A DNA stretch of 64,000 bases. It comes from Bacteroidota bacterium (GTDB lineage Bacteria > Bacteroidota > Ignavibacteria > Kryptoniales > JAKASW01). Of the stretch, positions 25,900 through 35,710 are shown piece by piece. Below the pieces are notes generated by a model. It made no database searches and was not told the DNA's origin. It saw only the letters and a list, made by a program, of their open reading frames with translations. The stretch is taken from NCBI GenBank assembly GCA_021811615.1, contig JAJZNW010000001.1, positions 29,794 to 93,793 on the forward strand, read 5' to 3'. The stretch's first letter is position 1, and every line of letters begins with the position of its first letter. A program made the translations under genes and the position numbers.

Positions 25900-28812
25900 A
25901 TGTACCGAAAAATTACGACTTTAACCCGCGCCCTTGCGCTTGTCTTGTCGCTTCTCGTGATGCCTGTGTTTGCGGCACAGAGCGGGACAATAAAGGGACG
26001 CGTCGCAGACGCGCATTCGGGAGATGCGCTCCCCGGGGCCAATGTTTACCTTGTTGGTACAAGCCTGGGTGCCTCCACGGGACTGAACGGAAGTTTTACT
26101 ATTACAAACGTGCCGCCCGGCAACTATACCGTACGAACCACTTATATCGGATACAAGACTGACGTAATGCATATCCGGGTCGCGTCCGGGGAGACGCTTG
26201 AAAAGGCAATCAAGCTGGAGGCCGTCGGAGTACAGGGAAAAGAAGTTGTAGTTACTGCACAAGCGGCGGGACAGAACTCCGCAATTAACCAGCAGCTTGC
26301 GTCGAACCAGATAGTCAACGTCGTTTCTGCGGCAAGGATACAGGAGCTCCCCGATGCCAACGCAGCCGAATCTGTCGGCAGACTTCCCGGTGTGTCGGTC
26401 CTCCGGAGCGGCGGTGAAGCGTATGCCGTCGTAATACGCGGTCTCCAACCGAAGTACAATCAGGTTACCATCGACGGCGTCAAAATGGGCTCGTCCAGCT
26501 CGAGCAGCGACTACACCGACCTGAGCATGATCTCCTCGAATATGCTCGGCGGCATCGAAGTGTACAAGACGATTTCACCGGATATGAACGCGGACGTGAT
26601 CGGCGGCGTCGTCAACTTCGAGATGCGTGAGGCGCAGGTGAAGAAACCGGGCGTCCCGGAAATCAGCCTTGTCGGGCAGGGAGGCTACAACGCTCTCTCC
26701 GACGCGTATAACAAGTTCAACAATTACAAATATGTCGCCACGGTTCAGGATCGTTTCTTCGGTGAGCGCTTCGGAATATTCGCCCAGGCGGACGTCGAAA
26801 GAATCAACCTCAGTTCCAATGAGCTTGGAGCTTCATACGGGGAATATGAAAACACGCTGACACAGTACCTCACGAACAGCGTGAACCTTTACGACATTCC
26901 CCGTGACAGGCGTCGATACAATGCGGCGCTGGTTCTCGACTACAAGCTTCCGGAAGGATCGCTCAAGCTGACAAACTTCGCGAACACAGGCACTACAAAC
27001 GCGACGACATACAGCGAGTCGTTTGATCTGAACAACAACATTCGCTATTACGGAGTGGCGAACTCTAATGCGACGCTGAGCAATATCGTAGACATCCTTG
27101 ATTTCAAACAACAGCTTCCGATTTTCCACCTCGATCTGACATTGTCACATGTGTACTCTGCAACGAACAGTCCGAACAGCTGGAATGCAAATTTCCAGCA
27201 GACACAGGCAGGACTCAACCAGTTCGCGAACCAGCCGAATGTCAATCCCGAGGCCGTTCCCGTCGCGGCAAGCAACGACATTTCGAATGCTTCATTGTAC
27301 CAGTTTAACGTAACCAACAGCTTCTACTGGCAACGTGCTCTGGACGCGAAAGTCGATCTGAGCACGAACGTGAATTTCTCCCCAGATGTGTCGGCTAAAA
27401 TTAAATTCGGGGGATCCTACAAGCACGTAATCAGATCCTATACAACGGACGTCTTGAACGGAACGTTGATAGGAAGTAACGTGGCACAGTTCATTTCTCC
27501 GTATTTCAAGCTCCCTGCCGATGCGGCAAAAATGCAATACTGGGTCGACCCAAATTTCAATTTCGGGACCTTCCTCAACGGCAACTACAAGATGGTATCG
27601 CCGCTGAACTTCGGCATGTTCTCGAAGCTGCTCAACATACTCAACTCGAACTTGCAGAATTACGCACAGCAAAACCAGCAGGCGTGGTATGGCGTGAATA
27701 CGGAAGCATCGATCACCAACAACTATAACGGCTACGAGAATACCGGAGCGTTCTATGTAATGGCCGATTTGAAGGTGGGTCAGCAGTTGACGCTCATTCC
27801 GGGAGTCCGTTATCAAAATCTCGAAACGATCTACACCGCCCCCCGCGGGTTCTCAAGTGCTTTGTCATATTTCACATACGATTACTACGACACTACCGTA
27901 ACCCAGAACCACGGTTACTGGCTTCCGGACGTGTCTTTGAATTACAAGCCGCTTTCGTGGCTCAGTGTACGCCTTGCATATTCGAATACTCTCGCTTATC
28001 CGGATTTCAACACTATAACACCGCGCATAAATGTCGGTTTGAGTAACTCGATCTCATGGAACAACTCTTCCTTGATTCCCGGCCGCTCCGCCAACTATGA
28101 CCTCGCGGTCTCGGTGTACAACGATGCTATCGGCTTGTTCACAGTGGATCCTTTTCTCAAGCAAATTAAGAATCTGATATACTCATGGTCTTATTGGGTA
28201 TCGGGCACGCAGGCATTGCAGTATATACCCGCCAGTTTGCCGGGAACTCCACCGAACCCGAATCAATCATACAATATCAGTACGTATATCAACGACCCGT
28301 ATGTCATAAACGACTATGGAGTCGAACTGGATTGGCAGACTCACTTCTGGTATTTGCCGGGAGTGCTTTCCGGAATTGTATTCGGCGCCAATTACACGCA
28401 CATCTTCTCTCAGGCACAGTATCCGTATACTCTCACGGAAATTACAAGCCGCAGTGTCCAGTATATCGATACGTCATATACGGATCGTCTGATAGATCAG
28501 CCCGACGATATTCTCAATCTTACTTTAGGCTTTGATTACAAGGGCTTCTCGGCCAGGGTGGCATTTCTCTATGAGAGCAATGTTTTTTCGGGAGCAAACT
28601 TCTGGCCGCAACTCAGAGCCTATTCCCCCATATACAGACGCTGGGATTTTGCTGCGAAACAGACTCTTCCGTGGTACGGTATGCAGCTGTATTTGGATCT
28701 TAACAACCTGAATGGAGCAAATACGGTCAGCGTTATCCGGGCGGCTTCGGTCCCAACGTCGGAGCAGGATTACGGCATGACTGCTGACATCGGCATTAGA
28801 TGGACACTATAG
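25900..28812 (+). CDS. TonB-dependent receptor with CarboxypepD-reg-like domain
   Basis: About 970 residues. The ATG at 25900 (second of ATGATG) is six bases after AAGGAG; the track start at 25846 is far upstream of it. A signal peptide (TRALALVLSLLVMPVFA) is followed by a carboxypeptidase-regulatory-like domain (GTIKGRVADAHSGDALPGANVYL...). The plug domain has IQELPDANAAESVGRLPGVSVLR and IRGLQPKYNQVTIDGVKM; the remainder is an outer-membrane barrel ending in DIGIRWTL. It imports large substrates, such as oligosaccharides, using TonB energy. No SusD lipoprotein follows; the next gene is a T9SS beta-helix protein, which may take a surface partner's place. Start of the surface-glycan part of the locus. 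Confidence 0.95.
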   Translation: MYRKITTLTRALALVLSLLVMPVFAAQSGTIKGRVADAHSGDALPGANVYLVGTSLGASTGLNGSFTITNVPPGNYTVRTTYIGYKTDVMHIRVASGETLEKAIKLEAVGVQGKEVVVTAQAAGQNSAINQQLASNQIVNVVSAARIQELPDANAAESVGRLPGVSVLRSGGEAYAVVIRGLQPKYNQVTIDGVKMGSSSSSSDYTDLSMISSNMLGGIEVYKTISPDMNADVIGGVVNFEMREAQVKKPGVPEISLVGQGGYNALSDAYNKFNNYKYVATVQDRFFGERFGIFAQADVERINLSSNELGASYGEYENTLTQYLTNSVNLYDIPRDRRRYNAALVLDYKLPEGSLKLTNFANTGTTNATTYSESFDLNNNIRYYGVANSNATLSNIVDILDFKQQLPIFHLDLTLSHVYSATNSPNSWNANFQQTQAGLNQFANQPNVNPEAVPVAASNDISNASLYQFNVTNSFYWQRALDAKVDLSTNVNFSPDVSAKIKFGGSYKHVIRSYTTDVLNGTLIGSNVAQFISPYFKLPADAAKMQYWVDPNFNFGTFLNGNYKMVSPLNFGMFSKLLNILNSNLQNYAQQNQQAWYGVNTEASITNNYNGYENTGAFYVMADLKVGQQLTLIPGVRYQNLETIYTAPRGFSSALSYFTYDYYDTTVTQNHGYWLPDVSLNYKPLSWLSVRLAYSNTLAYPDFNTITPRINVGLSNSISWNNSSLIPGRSANYDLAVSVYNDAIGLFTVDPFLKQIKNLIYSWSYWVSGTQALQYIPASLPGTPPNPNQSYNISTYINDPYVINDYGVELDWQTHFWYLPGVLSGIVFGANYTHIFSQAQYPYTLTEITSRSVQYIDTSYTDRLIDQPDDILNLTLGFDYKGFSARVAFLYESNVFSGANFWPQLRAYSPIYRRWDFAAKQTLPWYGMQLYLDLNNLNGANTVSVIRAASVPTSEQDYGMTADIGIRWTL

Positions 28813-28952
28813 AGATGGAAGGAAAGAAGGAGGTGGTTGGCGAAAGTCGTCTCAACAATGGAGCAGAATCACTGAATCACCTGGTGACGGCTACAAGGCC
28901 TTTGCACCAAGTGATCATCAATAACAACTCATTTATCCTGAGGAGTCATCAA

Positions 28953-30686
28953 ATGAACAAAATGCTTACAGCGGCCACCATGCTCGCGATGGCGGCATTC
29001 CTCTGTATGCCAGGGAAGACACTGGCGGCAGGGAACGATACGCTTGTTGTTTATGCCAACGGGCCGAGTTTGGATGCCGTCATCAACGCGGACACTACAT
29101 CGACAGGCGCTCAAGCCCACAACGTCTATGAACTTGTTTCACTGGACACAACTTACCTGTATACGGGAGTAATTGCACCGAGGACAACCGATTTCTCCTT
29201 AATAGGAGTGCGCGGCGCAGACGGCAGACCTCCCTGCATTCAGCCTGGCATTCTCAAAAACGGATCTCCCGCAGGCACATTCCTTTCGATTGCCAAACCC
29301 GGAGCCGACGTTCTGGTGCAGAACATTTACTTCTTCGGCAGAGCACCGAACAATGCCTGGACAGGAAACGCTCTGATAAATCTGCCGGCCGATTCAACAA
29401 GAATAACCCTCGACAGTCTGGTCGTCGACGAGCTGCATGGTACTCCTGAAGTCTACACCGGTGTGCACGACGATTTCTTCGTCACTAACTGCATATTCAG
29501 GAATATGGTTTGGCCGAACAACTTCACTTCTCCCGGTTTAGTCAATCCCGCGTATCCGACTTCGAATCCCGCCGATACTATCCTGGTAGATAATAACACG
29601 TTCTTGTGCCATGAGGCGGGTACTGCAGGTACGGGAGGACCGCTCACGAAATACATGGAATTGGATCATAACACCTTCATGTACAACTTCGAGTACCCCA
29701 TCGGAAATTATTATTTCCAGTACTTCACGAACGAAAAAATAGAGAACAACATTTTCTACGGTACCTATGCGGCTGGCGTAACAATTAAAAGATACTTCAC
29801 AACCCACGTGACGCCGCTCCAGCCTGTCGGAGCAGTCGAGTTCGATACGCTTACTGCAGCCGAAGATACGACCTTCGATCCTGCAGACACTGCGAATTCT
29901 AATCTCAGATGGCTTGCGGAAGCAAAAAGAATCGCGATTGTAAAGGACAACGTCTGGTACGAACCCTCGGCGATAACTAACTTCTGGACCGCATGGGACG
30001 ACACCGCCTCGACGGCTGATACGCTTATTACACCGAGCTTCTTCGGCGCATCGGCCGATACGTTCTTTGCCCATCCGAATCTTTGGCCGGGCTTCCAGAA
30101 CTCCGGCAACCTCGTCGGAGTCGATCCCGGATTCGGAGCTTCATTTGCCAGCGTGCTGCAGCCGAGCAGTACTCCCGGCATCGTCAGCCTGCAGCAGTTC
30201 ATCACGGAAGTCTGGCAGGGAACCATCAAGACGGACGAATGGGGATACGAGAAGCAGACAGTTTCAGGCACAAACTGGATCCCCGCTTGGCCGCTTCCCG
30301 AAGCGCAGGACATGAAGTACACGAACGCACAGGTCAGATCGAACAGTACCGACGGACTTCCCTGCGGCGATCCGCAGTGGTTCGGCCCGCTCACCGCGGT
30401 TCAGCAAACCCCGACAGTAGCTCAGAAGTTCAACCTGGGCAACAACTATCCCAACCCGTTCAACCCGACGACGACCATCAACGTGACGCTCGCGCAGAGC
30501 GGCGTGATGAGCCTCAGGATTTACAACGTCCTCGGCCAGTTGGTGAAAGTTGTCGCGGAGGGCTTCAAGGCACCCGGCGTGTACAGATACGATGTGAATA
30601 TGGATACCTTTGCCAGCGGAGTCTACTTCTACAGGCTTCAGCAGGGCAGCAATTTCATGACAAAGAAAATGCTTCTCCTTAAGTAA
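28953..30686 (+). CDS. T9SS-secreted parallel beta-helix protein
   Basis: 577 residues from ATG 28953, with GAGGAG nine bases upstream; the track start at 28800 overlaps the receptor gene. Signal peptide MLTAATMLAMAAFLCMPGKTLAA. The middle shows right-handed beta-helix rungs at regular spacing (RITLDSLVVDE, FFVTNCIFRN, ILVDNNTFLC, MELDHNTFMYN, KIENNIFYG), as in pectate-lyase-like and chondroitinase-like folds. The last 90 residues are a type A T9SS sorting domain (NNYPNPFNPTTTIN ... GVYFYRLQQG ... KKMLLLK), so it is exported across the outer membrane and probably attached there. Its place after the receptor suggests binding or cutting the same glycan. I cannot name a lyase or hydrolase family. 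Confidence 0.85.
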   Translation: MNKMLTAATMLAMAAFLCMPGKTLAAGNDTLVVYANGPSLDAVINADTTSTGAQAHNVYELVSLDTTYLYTGVIAPRTTDFSLIGVRGADGRPPCIQPGILKNGSPAGTFLSIAKPGADVLVQNIYFFGRAPNNAWTGNALINLPADSTRITLDSLVVDELHGTPEVYTGVHDDFFVTNCIFRNMVWPNNFTSPGLVNPAYPTSNPADTILVDNNTFLCHEAGTAGTGGPLTKYMELDHNTFMYNFEYPIGNYYFQYFTNEKIENNIFYGTYAAGVTIKRYFTTHVTPLQPVGAVEFDTLTAAEDTTFDPADTANSNLRWLAEAKRIAIVKDNVWYEPSAITNFWTAWDDTASTADTLITPSFFGASADTFFAHPNLWPGFQNSGNLVGVDPGFGASFASVLQPSSTPGIVSLQQFITEVWQGTIKTDEWGYEKQTVSGTNWIPAWPLPEAQDMKYTNAQVRSNSTDGLPCGDPQWFGPLTAVQQTPTVAQKFNLGNNYPNPFNPTTTINVTLAQSGVMSLRIYNVLGQLVKVVAEGFKAPGVYRYDVNMDTFASGVYFYRLQQGSNFMTKKMLLLK

Positions 30687-30703
30687 TGAGGATCCGATCG
30701 GTA

Positions 30704-30726
30704 GGGGACGCCCTCGCGGCGTCCCC
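30704..30726 (+). terminator. strong hairpin after the beta-helix gene
   Basis: GGGGACGCC pairs perfectly with GGCGTCCCC over a five-base CTCGC loop, 17 bases after the stop codon. There is no T run, so it may act as an mRNA-stabilising or weak termination hairpin rather than a complete intrinsic terminator. Confidence 0.5.
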
Positions 30727-30883
30727 GCACCGAGCCGGGTAGTCTGAAATTCAGATTTCTAACTTTCACAAAATTTATTCTTCAACCGGGAACAATCAGG
30801 TCTTGGCTCTCCCGGTAAATAACGGTGGCGGGCAATTCATCTTCCCGTGGAAGAAAAAATTTGCAAATAGTCGAATTGGTGAG

Positions 30884-33553
30884 ATGATGGTCGATGCTAT
30901 TAATTCCTTGAGAAAGCTGCTTTACCCCCGCAGGATGTCATACATTCTGGCCGCGCTTGTTATCGCATTGACAAGCATGCCTGCGTTTTCACAAGGAGTA
31001 TTCTCTTCTCCCGTTTCATTGGCATCTTATGCGACGGACGCTGACGGGAATCTTTACGTATGGGGGCAGGACAACTATCTTCAGCCGGTAGTCAGCACAA
31101 CGACTACCCAGGATTTGACGCCGGTTAAAGTGGCGTTTCCGACCGGAGTCACTTCATGGGTCGAGGCAGCAGCGGGACTTTATCATTCACTTGCTTTGGG
31201 AAACAACGGCGCCGTCTATGCATGGGGCCTGAACAACGCCGGGCAATTAGGGAACGGCACGACCACAAACTCGGAGACGCTTGTGCGTGTAAAACTTCCG
31301 GGCGGAGTCACAGCCACACAAATAGCCTGCGGCGTCGATCACAGTCTCGCGTTAGGCAGTGATGGGAATGTCTATGCCTGGGGCGATAACGCGTATGGAG
31401 AACTGGGAAACGGCACCAATACTAATTCGGACGTGCCTATGAAGGTGAGTTTTCCTTCCGGATTTGTCCCTGCGAAGATTTACGCCTACGCCTACAACAA
31501 TTATGTGGTTGGAACTGATGGGAGTGTTTACGCGTGGGGGGCCAATGGCCAGGGACAATTTGGACTCGGCAACACGGCGAACCAATTGACGCCGGTAAAA
31601 ATACCGCTCCCAAGCGGCGTTACGAAATGCCTGGGGATGTATGGCGGATATTACTTTGCTATCATGCAGGGTAACGACGGCAACTTGTACGGCTGCGGAT
31701 TTAATACCTATGGCCAGCTCGGTGACGGCACAACTAACAACGCCACCACATGGGTGAAGGCAAACATGCCTGCCGGAGTGACGGGTTGGAAGAGTATTGC
31801 ATGCACGGGAAGTTCTGTCCTCGCTATTGCTACGAATGACACTCTCTACGCCTGGGGATACGGCGGCTCCGGCGAGATGGGCAATGGAACGGGCGGCACT
31901 TCCGCCGTCAACAATACGATTCCCGTCAAGGTTGCGCTTCCCTCCGGAGTCACCGCAAACGCTCTCACGGCGCGCAGGTTCGGAGGGCTTATACTTGGAA
32001 GCGACAACTATTACTACGCCTGGGGTCAGGGCATGCAGGGACAGCTTGGAAATGGCGGAAACACAAACTCCTTCGTGCCGGTCAGGGTGATCGATTTGGT
32101 CCGGGTACCGCCCGAAGTTCCAAACCTCGTTTATCCCGCAAACGGCGATACGGGTGTCTCCACCTCGCCGACATTGAGATGGAATTCCGCCGCCGGTGCA
32201 GCGTCGTATCAATTGCAAGTATCTACAGATCCGAGTTTCACCACAGACTTGTTCTTAAACGACTCTACTCTAACTGATACTGCTTATACCTTGTCAGGTA
32301 TCGGAACGAGCTCGATATATTACTGGAGAGTCCGTTCATATAATAACGGGGTATTCAGCGGCTATTCGGCTTCGGACACATTCACGACAGTCTTCAGACC
32401 GCCATCCGCGCCTTCGTTAATCTTCCCGGGAGACAACGCGGTGAACTTCCCTGCGGTGGATACGTTGGTTTGCAGCAAAGCTGCCGGTGCGGCAAAGTAT
32501 CATTGGGAACTGTCCACCGATATCGGCTTCTCTTCATACGTAGTGAACGATTCGACCATCGACACGGCAAACGTCGTCATCCTGTCGGCGGGTCGGAAGT
32601 ATTACTGGAGAGTAAGTGCAATCAACCTAAGCGGCGCGAGTGCCTATGCCGGACCCGATTCGTTTACCGTGATGGCTGCGCCTGCCGTGCCTCCCTTGCT
32701 TATTTCTCCGGTAAACAACGCGACAGGCCAGCGTGCAGATACGCTTATCCTTAGATGGAGCGGCGTTTCTGCATCCTCTGGATATGTGTGCCAGCTGTCG
32801 ACCTCACCGAGGTTCTCGTCCCTCGTCTTCTCGTCGGATTCGACTGCCGATACGATGCTGGCAGTCTTTTCGCTTCAGAATCTCCGGAAGTATTATTGGA
32901 AGGTGCTCGCCTATAATCAGGGAGGAGCATCCGCATTTTCCGCTATCGACTCTTTTGCGACGATCATTTCCGCTCCTTCAAGGCCGCATCTCCTTTCGCC
33001 TTTCCAATCCGCGCACGTTACGCGGCGAGTGACTCTCACCTGGAATGCCTCATTTACAGCGACGGACTACAGCGTCCAGGTCTCGAGCGACAACGCTTTC
33101 AGAACTACCGTCGTGGACACGACCGTTGCCGATACTTCCGTCCAGCTTTCGATCATCCTTCAACCGAGCACAGGCTACTTCTGGCGCGTTGCCTCATCGA
33201 ATCCCGGGGGAATGAGCGGTTACTCTGCGGTCGGGAGCTTCACGACCGGGACAGGCATCCTTGCCATCGAGGCGCCGAACGGCATTCCGAAAACGTTCGC
33301 GCTTTACCAGAATTATCCGAATCCGTTCAATCCGACGACGACGATACAGTATGACGTGCCGAAGAGCTCGCATGTAAGTATAAAAGTCTATGATGTAACG
33401 GGTAGAGAGGTGGCCACTCTTGTCGATGAAAGACAGGCTGCGGGGAATTATTCCGCCGTCTTCAACGGCTCGAGGTTTGCGAGCGGCATGTACTTCCTCC
33501 GGATGGTGGCTGGAAACTACGTCAGGACAGTCAAGATGATGATGGTTAAGTAG
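30884..33553 (+). CDS. T9SS protein with seven RCC1 repeats and four Fn3-like domains
   Basis: About 889 residues. The start is unsure: ATG 30884 or 30887 gives a signal peptide ending SMPAFSQ; the track TTG at 30803 adds 27 unlikely residues. Seven RCC1-type repeats (GNLYVWGQDNY, GAVYAWGLNNAGQLGNG, and so on) span residues about 35-405 and should form a seven-bladed propeller. Four Fn3-like domains follow (each starting near P...P.L..P.N and containing YYW(R/K)V), then a T9SS sorting domain (NYPNPFNPTTTIQYDVP). RCC1 propellers act in protein binding; BLIP-II is a bacterial example. A role in binding glycans or holding enzymes at the surface is inference. It shares a near-identical 34-base segment with the next RCC1 gene. 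Confidence 0.88.
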   Translation: MMVDAINSLRKLLYPRRMSYILAALVIALTSMPAFSQGVFSSPVSLASYATDADGNLYVWGQDNYLQPVVSTTTTQDLTPVKVAFPTGVTSWVEAAAGLYHSLALGNNGAVYAWGLNNAGQLGNGTTTNSETLVRVKLPGGVTATQIACGVDHSLALGSDGNVYAWGDNAYGELGNGTNTNSDVPMKVSFPSGFVPAKIYAYAYNNYVVGTDGSVYAWGANGQGQFGLGNTANQLTPVKIPLPSGVTKCLGMYGGYYFAIMQGNDGNLYGCGFNTYGQLGDGTTNNATTWVKANMPAGVTGWKSIACTGSSVLAIATNDTLYAWGYGGSGEMGNGTGGTSAVNNTIPVKVALPSGVTANALTARRFGGLILGSDNYYYAWGQGMQGQLGNGGNTNSFVPVRVIDLVRVPPEVPNLVYPANGDTGVSTSPTLRWNSAAGAASYQLQVSTDPSFTTDLFLNDSTLTDTAYTLSGIGTSSIYYWRVRSYNNGVFSGYSASDTFTTVFRPPSAPSLIFPGDNAVNFPAVDTLVCSKAAGAAKYHWELSTDIGFSSYVVNDSTIDTANVVILSAGRKYYWRVSAINLSGASAYAGPDSFTVMAAPAVPPLLISPVNNATGQRADTLILRWSGVSASSGYVCQLSTSPRFSSLVFSSDSTADTMLAVFSLQNLRKYYWKVLAYNQGGASAFSAIDSFATIISAPSRPHLLSPFQSAHVTRRVTLTWNASFTATDYSVQVSSDNAFRTTVVDTTVADTSVQLSIILQPSTGYFWRVASSNPGGMSGYSAVGSFTTGTGILAIEAPNGIPKTFALYQNYPNPFNPTTTIQYDVPKSSHVSIKVYDVTGREVATLVDERQAAGNYSAVFNGSRFASGMYFLRMVAGNYVRTVKMMMVK
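31108..31141 (+). repeat. near-identical 34-bp segment, copy 1 of 2 (RCC1 genes)
   Basis: This segment matches 35932-35965 with a single mismatch (T/C). Both lie at the same place in two RCC1 genes, coding for QDLTPVKVAFP. The surrounding repeats differ far more, so it marks recent duplication or gene conversion. Confidence 0.8.
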
Positions 33554-33578
33554 AATGGAACCCAGGAGATTTTTCCAG

Positions 33579-35543
33579 ATGAACAAGTCTTTGAGTCTTT
33601 CTAAAGCAGCGGGCATACTCGCAATGATGCTGATCGTGGCTGCCAATGCCACCGCATCAATGCCTGCACCGGCTCCTCCTCAAGGCATGGTGGACCTCGT
33701 GCTCGGCAAGCCTTACACGATAACCCCGCTTGTCTCAATAGAGTATTCCTTCGGCCCGAGCGAAACCAACTATTTTACGCCTGGTGATTTGACCGACGGC
33801 AAGATCGCGTCCTCAGTGGCATATGCCGACCCGGAATGGCAGGAGTTCACCCGGGGCGGGGCACGCAGCCTTGTCATTGATATGGGGGAAGTAAACACCA
33901 TCCACCAGATGCAGGAAAGATTCCTGAACTACCCGTCGGCCGGTATCTATTTTCCCCGGACCGTTACCTATTCATTGTCGATGAACGATACCGACTGGTC
34001 GGTTGTCGGGATAGTCAATTCATCAATACCGCTTACGAGTGAAGTCGACCAGACGCAAACTTATACAGTGTCGGGCCTGAATTACCAGGCGAGATACGTC
34101 AAGATGACGTTCACGGTCGATGTGAATGAATTTGCCGATGAGTTCCAGGTGTTCGGAGATTCGGGGGTCGTCGACAACTCCACAATCCCGATTATTACTC
34201 CGCCGGTTAAATACCCCGACCAGTATATGGCGCCGGGTTCTCCACAGGTAGGCGGGATAAGGAACATGGTTCTCATTCCGAATGGTTATTACGCGGCAAA
34301 CCCCGCCATTGAAAACAATACCGTCTCTCAGCTGATCCCTTATGTCGGTTACCAGTCGCCTTCGGGGTCCATAACGGATTTCATGTTCGACGCAGTCTTG
34401 TTTACTCCGTACGGAGCTGCACCGTCGGGAGGGAATTACGGCGATAACAATTCCACTCCAACGAACATGTCCGATTGGCTGTACTACCTCAACAATACAT
34501 TTTCACCGGTATACAACCTCGCTGCTCTGGACAGCGCCACTGCAGTCGTCAAAAAAGATCTAAACGATCCCGGCTATAAGGAAAAAGTCGAAATCGCCAT
34601 ACCGTATCCTTGTCCTTCAGATACAAACTTCGGGACTATCGGCGGTGTTCAGGAAAATCTCTCGAATCTTACCGGCCAGGAACAGGTCCTGTCGTGGTAC
34701 GTCGATCAGGTGATTAGCCGCTGGGATTCGGCAGGGTACGCAAATCTTGACCTCGTAGGCTTTTATTGGTTCAGCGAAAGTGCCGGGTTCACCGTGAATG
34801 ACAGCGAGACGGCCATGCTCAATTACATCTCGAACTACATCACCGGGAAAGGGAAAGTCCTCGATTGGATCCCGTTCAAGGACGCCAGCGGTTTTGCGGA
34901 CTGGAGCACGCTTGGATTTAACGGGGCATGGATGCAGCCGAACTATTCTTTCAGCAACTATCCTCCTCAGGAACTGGCGGAGACGGCGGAGGCATGCAAG
35001 AAGCTCGGGATGGGTATCGAAATCGAGATTCATTGGAATGCACTTACCGATTCAACCCTCAGAAATAAGTATTATGCTTATCTCAATTACGGCGTCACCG
35101 ATGGATATATGACGGGAGCCAGCCATGCGTATTACCAGAATTCCGGGCCGGGCACTTTCTATACCTGCGCTGAGAGCACGAACCCGACGCTGCGTGCAAT
35201 CTACGACGCGACATATCAGTTCATAAATGGGACTTACCAGGTGCCGACCGCCGTGGAAGAAACTCCCGGCTCACTCCCTGAGAAGTTCAACTTGAGCAAC
35301 AACTATCCTAATCCGTTTAACCCTGCCACAACGATAAAAGCAACTCTTGGCCGAAGCGGCGTGATGAGTCTTAGCATATATAATGTATTGGGACAGCTGG
35401 TTAAGGTAGTGGACGAAGGGTACAAAGCGCCGGGAGTTTACACTTACGAAGTGAACATGGACAATTTGGCGAGCGGAGTGTATTTCTATCGTTTGCAGCA
35501 GGGAAACGATTTCATGACAAAAAAGATGCTTCTCCTCAAGTAA
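33579..35543 (+). CDS. T9SS-secreted DUF4855 protein with N-terminal F5/8C-like module (copy 1)
   Basis: 654 residues; ATG 33579 follows AGGAG by ten bases. Signal peptide AAGILAMMLIVAANATA. Residues about 35-205 form a beta-rich module with (R/K)LVIDMG-type and YQARYVKMTFTV segments typical of discoidin (F5/8C) carbohydrate-binding folds. A DUF4855 domain follows (RNMVLIPNGYYAANP, DFMFDAVLF, YPCPSDTNFG, GFYWFSESAGF, MQPNYSF, LGMGIEIEIHW), a predicted TIM-barrel glycosidase of unknown specificity. The protein ends in a T9SS sorting domain (NNYPNPFNPATTIK...KKMLLLK). Two paralogs lie in the same locus, at 41451 and 57917. Substrate unknown. Confidence 0.88.
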   Translation: MNKSLSLSKAAGILAMMLIVAANATASMPAPAPPQGMVDLVLGKPYTITPLVSIEYSFGPSETNYFTPGDLTDGKIASSVAYADPEWQEFTRGGARSLVIDMGEVNTIHQMQERFLNYPSAGIYFPRTVTYSLSMNDTDWSVVGIVNSSIPLTSEVDQTQTYTVSGLNYQARYVKMTFTVDVNEFADEFQVFGDSGVVDNSTIPIITPPVKYPDQYMAPGSPQVGGIRNMVLIPNGYYAANPAIENNTVSQLIPYVGYQSPSGSITDFMFDAVLFTPYGAAPSGGNYGDNNSTPTNMSDWLYYLNNTFSPVYNLAALDSATAVVKKDLNDPGYKEKVEIAIPYPCPSDTNFGTIGGVQENLSNLTGQEQVLSWYVDQVISRWDSAGYANLDLVGFYWFSESAGFTVNDSETAMLNYISNYITGKGKVLDWIPFKDASGFADWSTLGFNGAWMQPNYSFSNYPPQELAETAEACKKLGMGIEIEIHWNALTDSTLRNKYYAYLNYGVTDGYMTGASHAYYQNSGPGTFYTCAESTNPTLRAIYDATYQFINGTYQVPTAVEETPGSLPEKFNLSNNYPNPFNPATTIKATLGRSGVMSLSIYNVLGQLVKVVDEGYKAPGVYTYEVNMDNLASGVYFYRLQQGNDFMTKKMLLLK

Positions 35544-35557
35544 GGATGATTAGGAAA

Positions 35558-35587
35558 GGCGGGAAAGTTTTAATCGGCAATCCCGCC
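35558..35587 (+). terminator. weak hairpin after DUF4855 copy 1
   Basis: GGCGGGA and TCCCGCC can pair over a 16-base loop shortly after the stop. No T run follows, so termination is doubtful. Confidence 0.3.
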
Positions 35588-35710
35588 CGCTCCTAAGATG
35601 TAAGTTAAATAATCGCCGGCGGCTTGTCGTTCACTTTGCCGCTGACAGGACGAACGTGAATTGTCCGTTTTTCTGATTCGATCGACAAAATTGAAAGTCC
35701 GTAAACAGTA

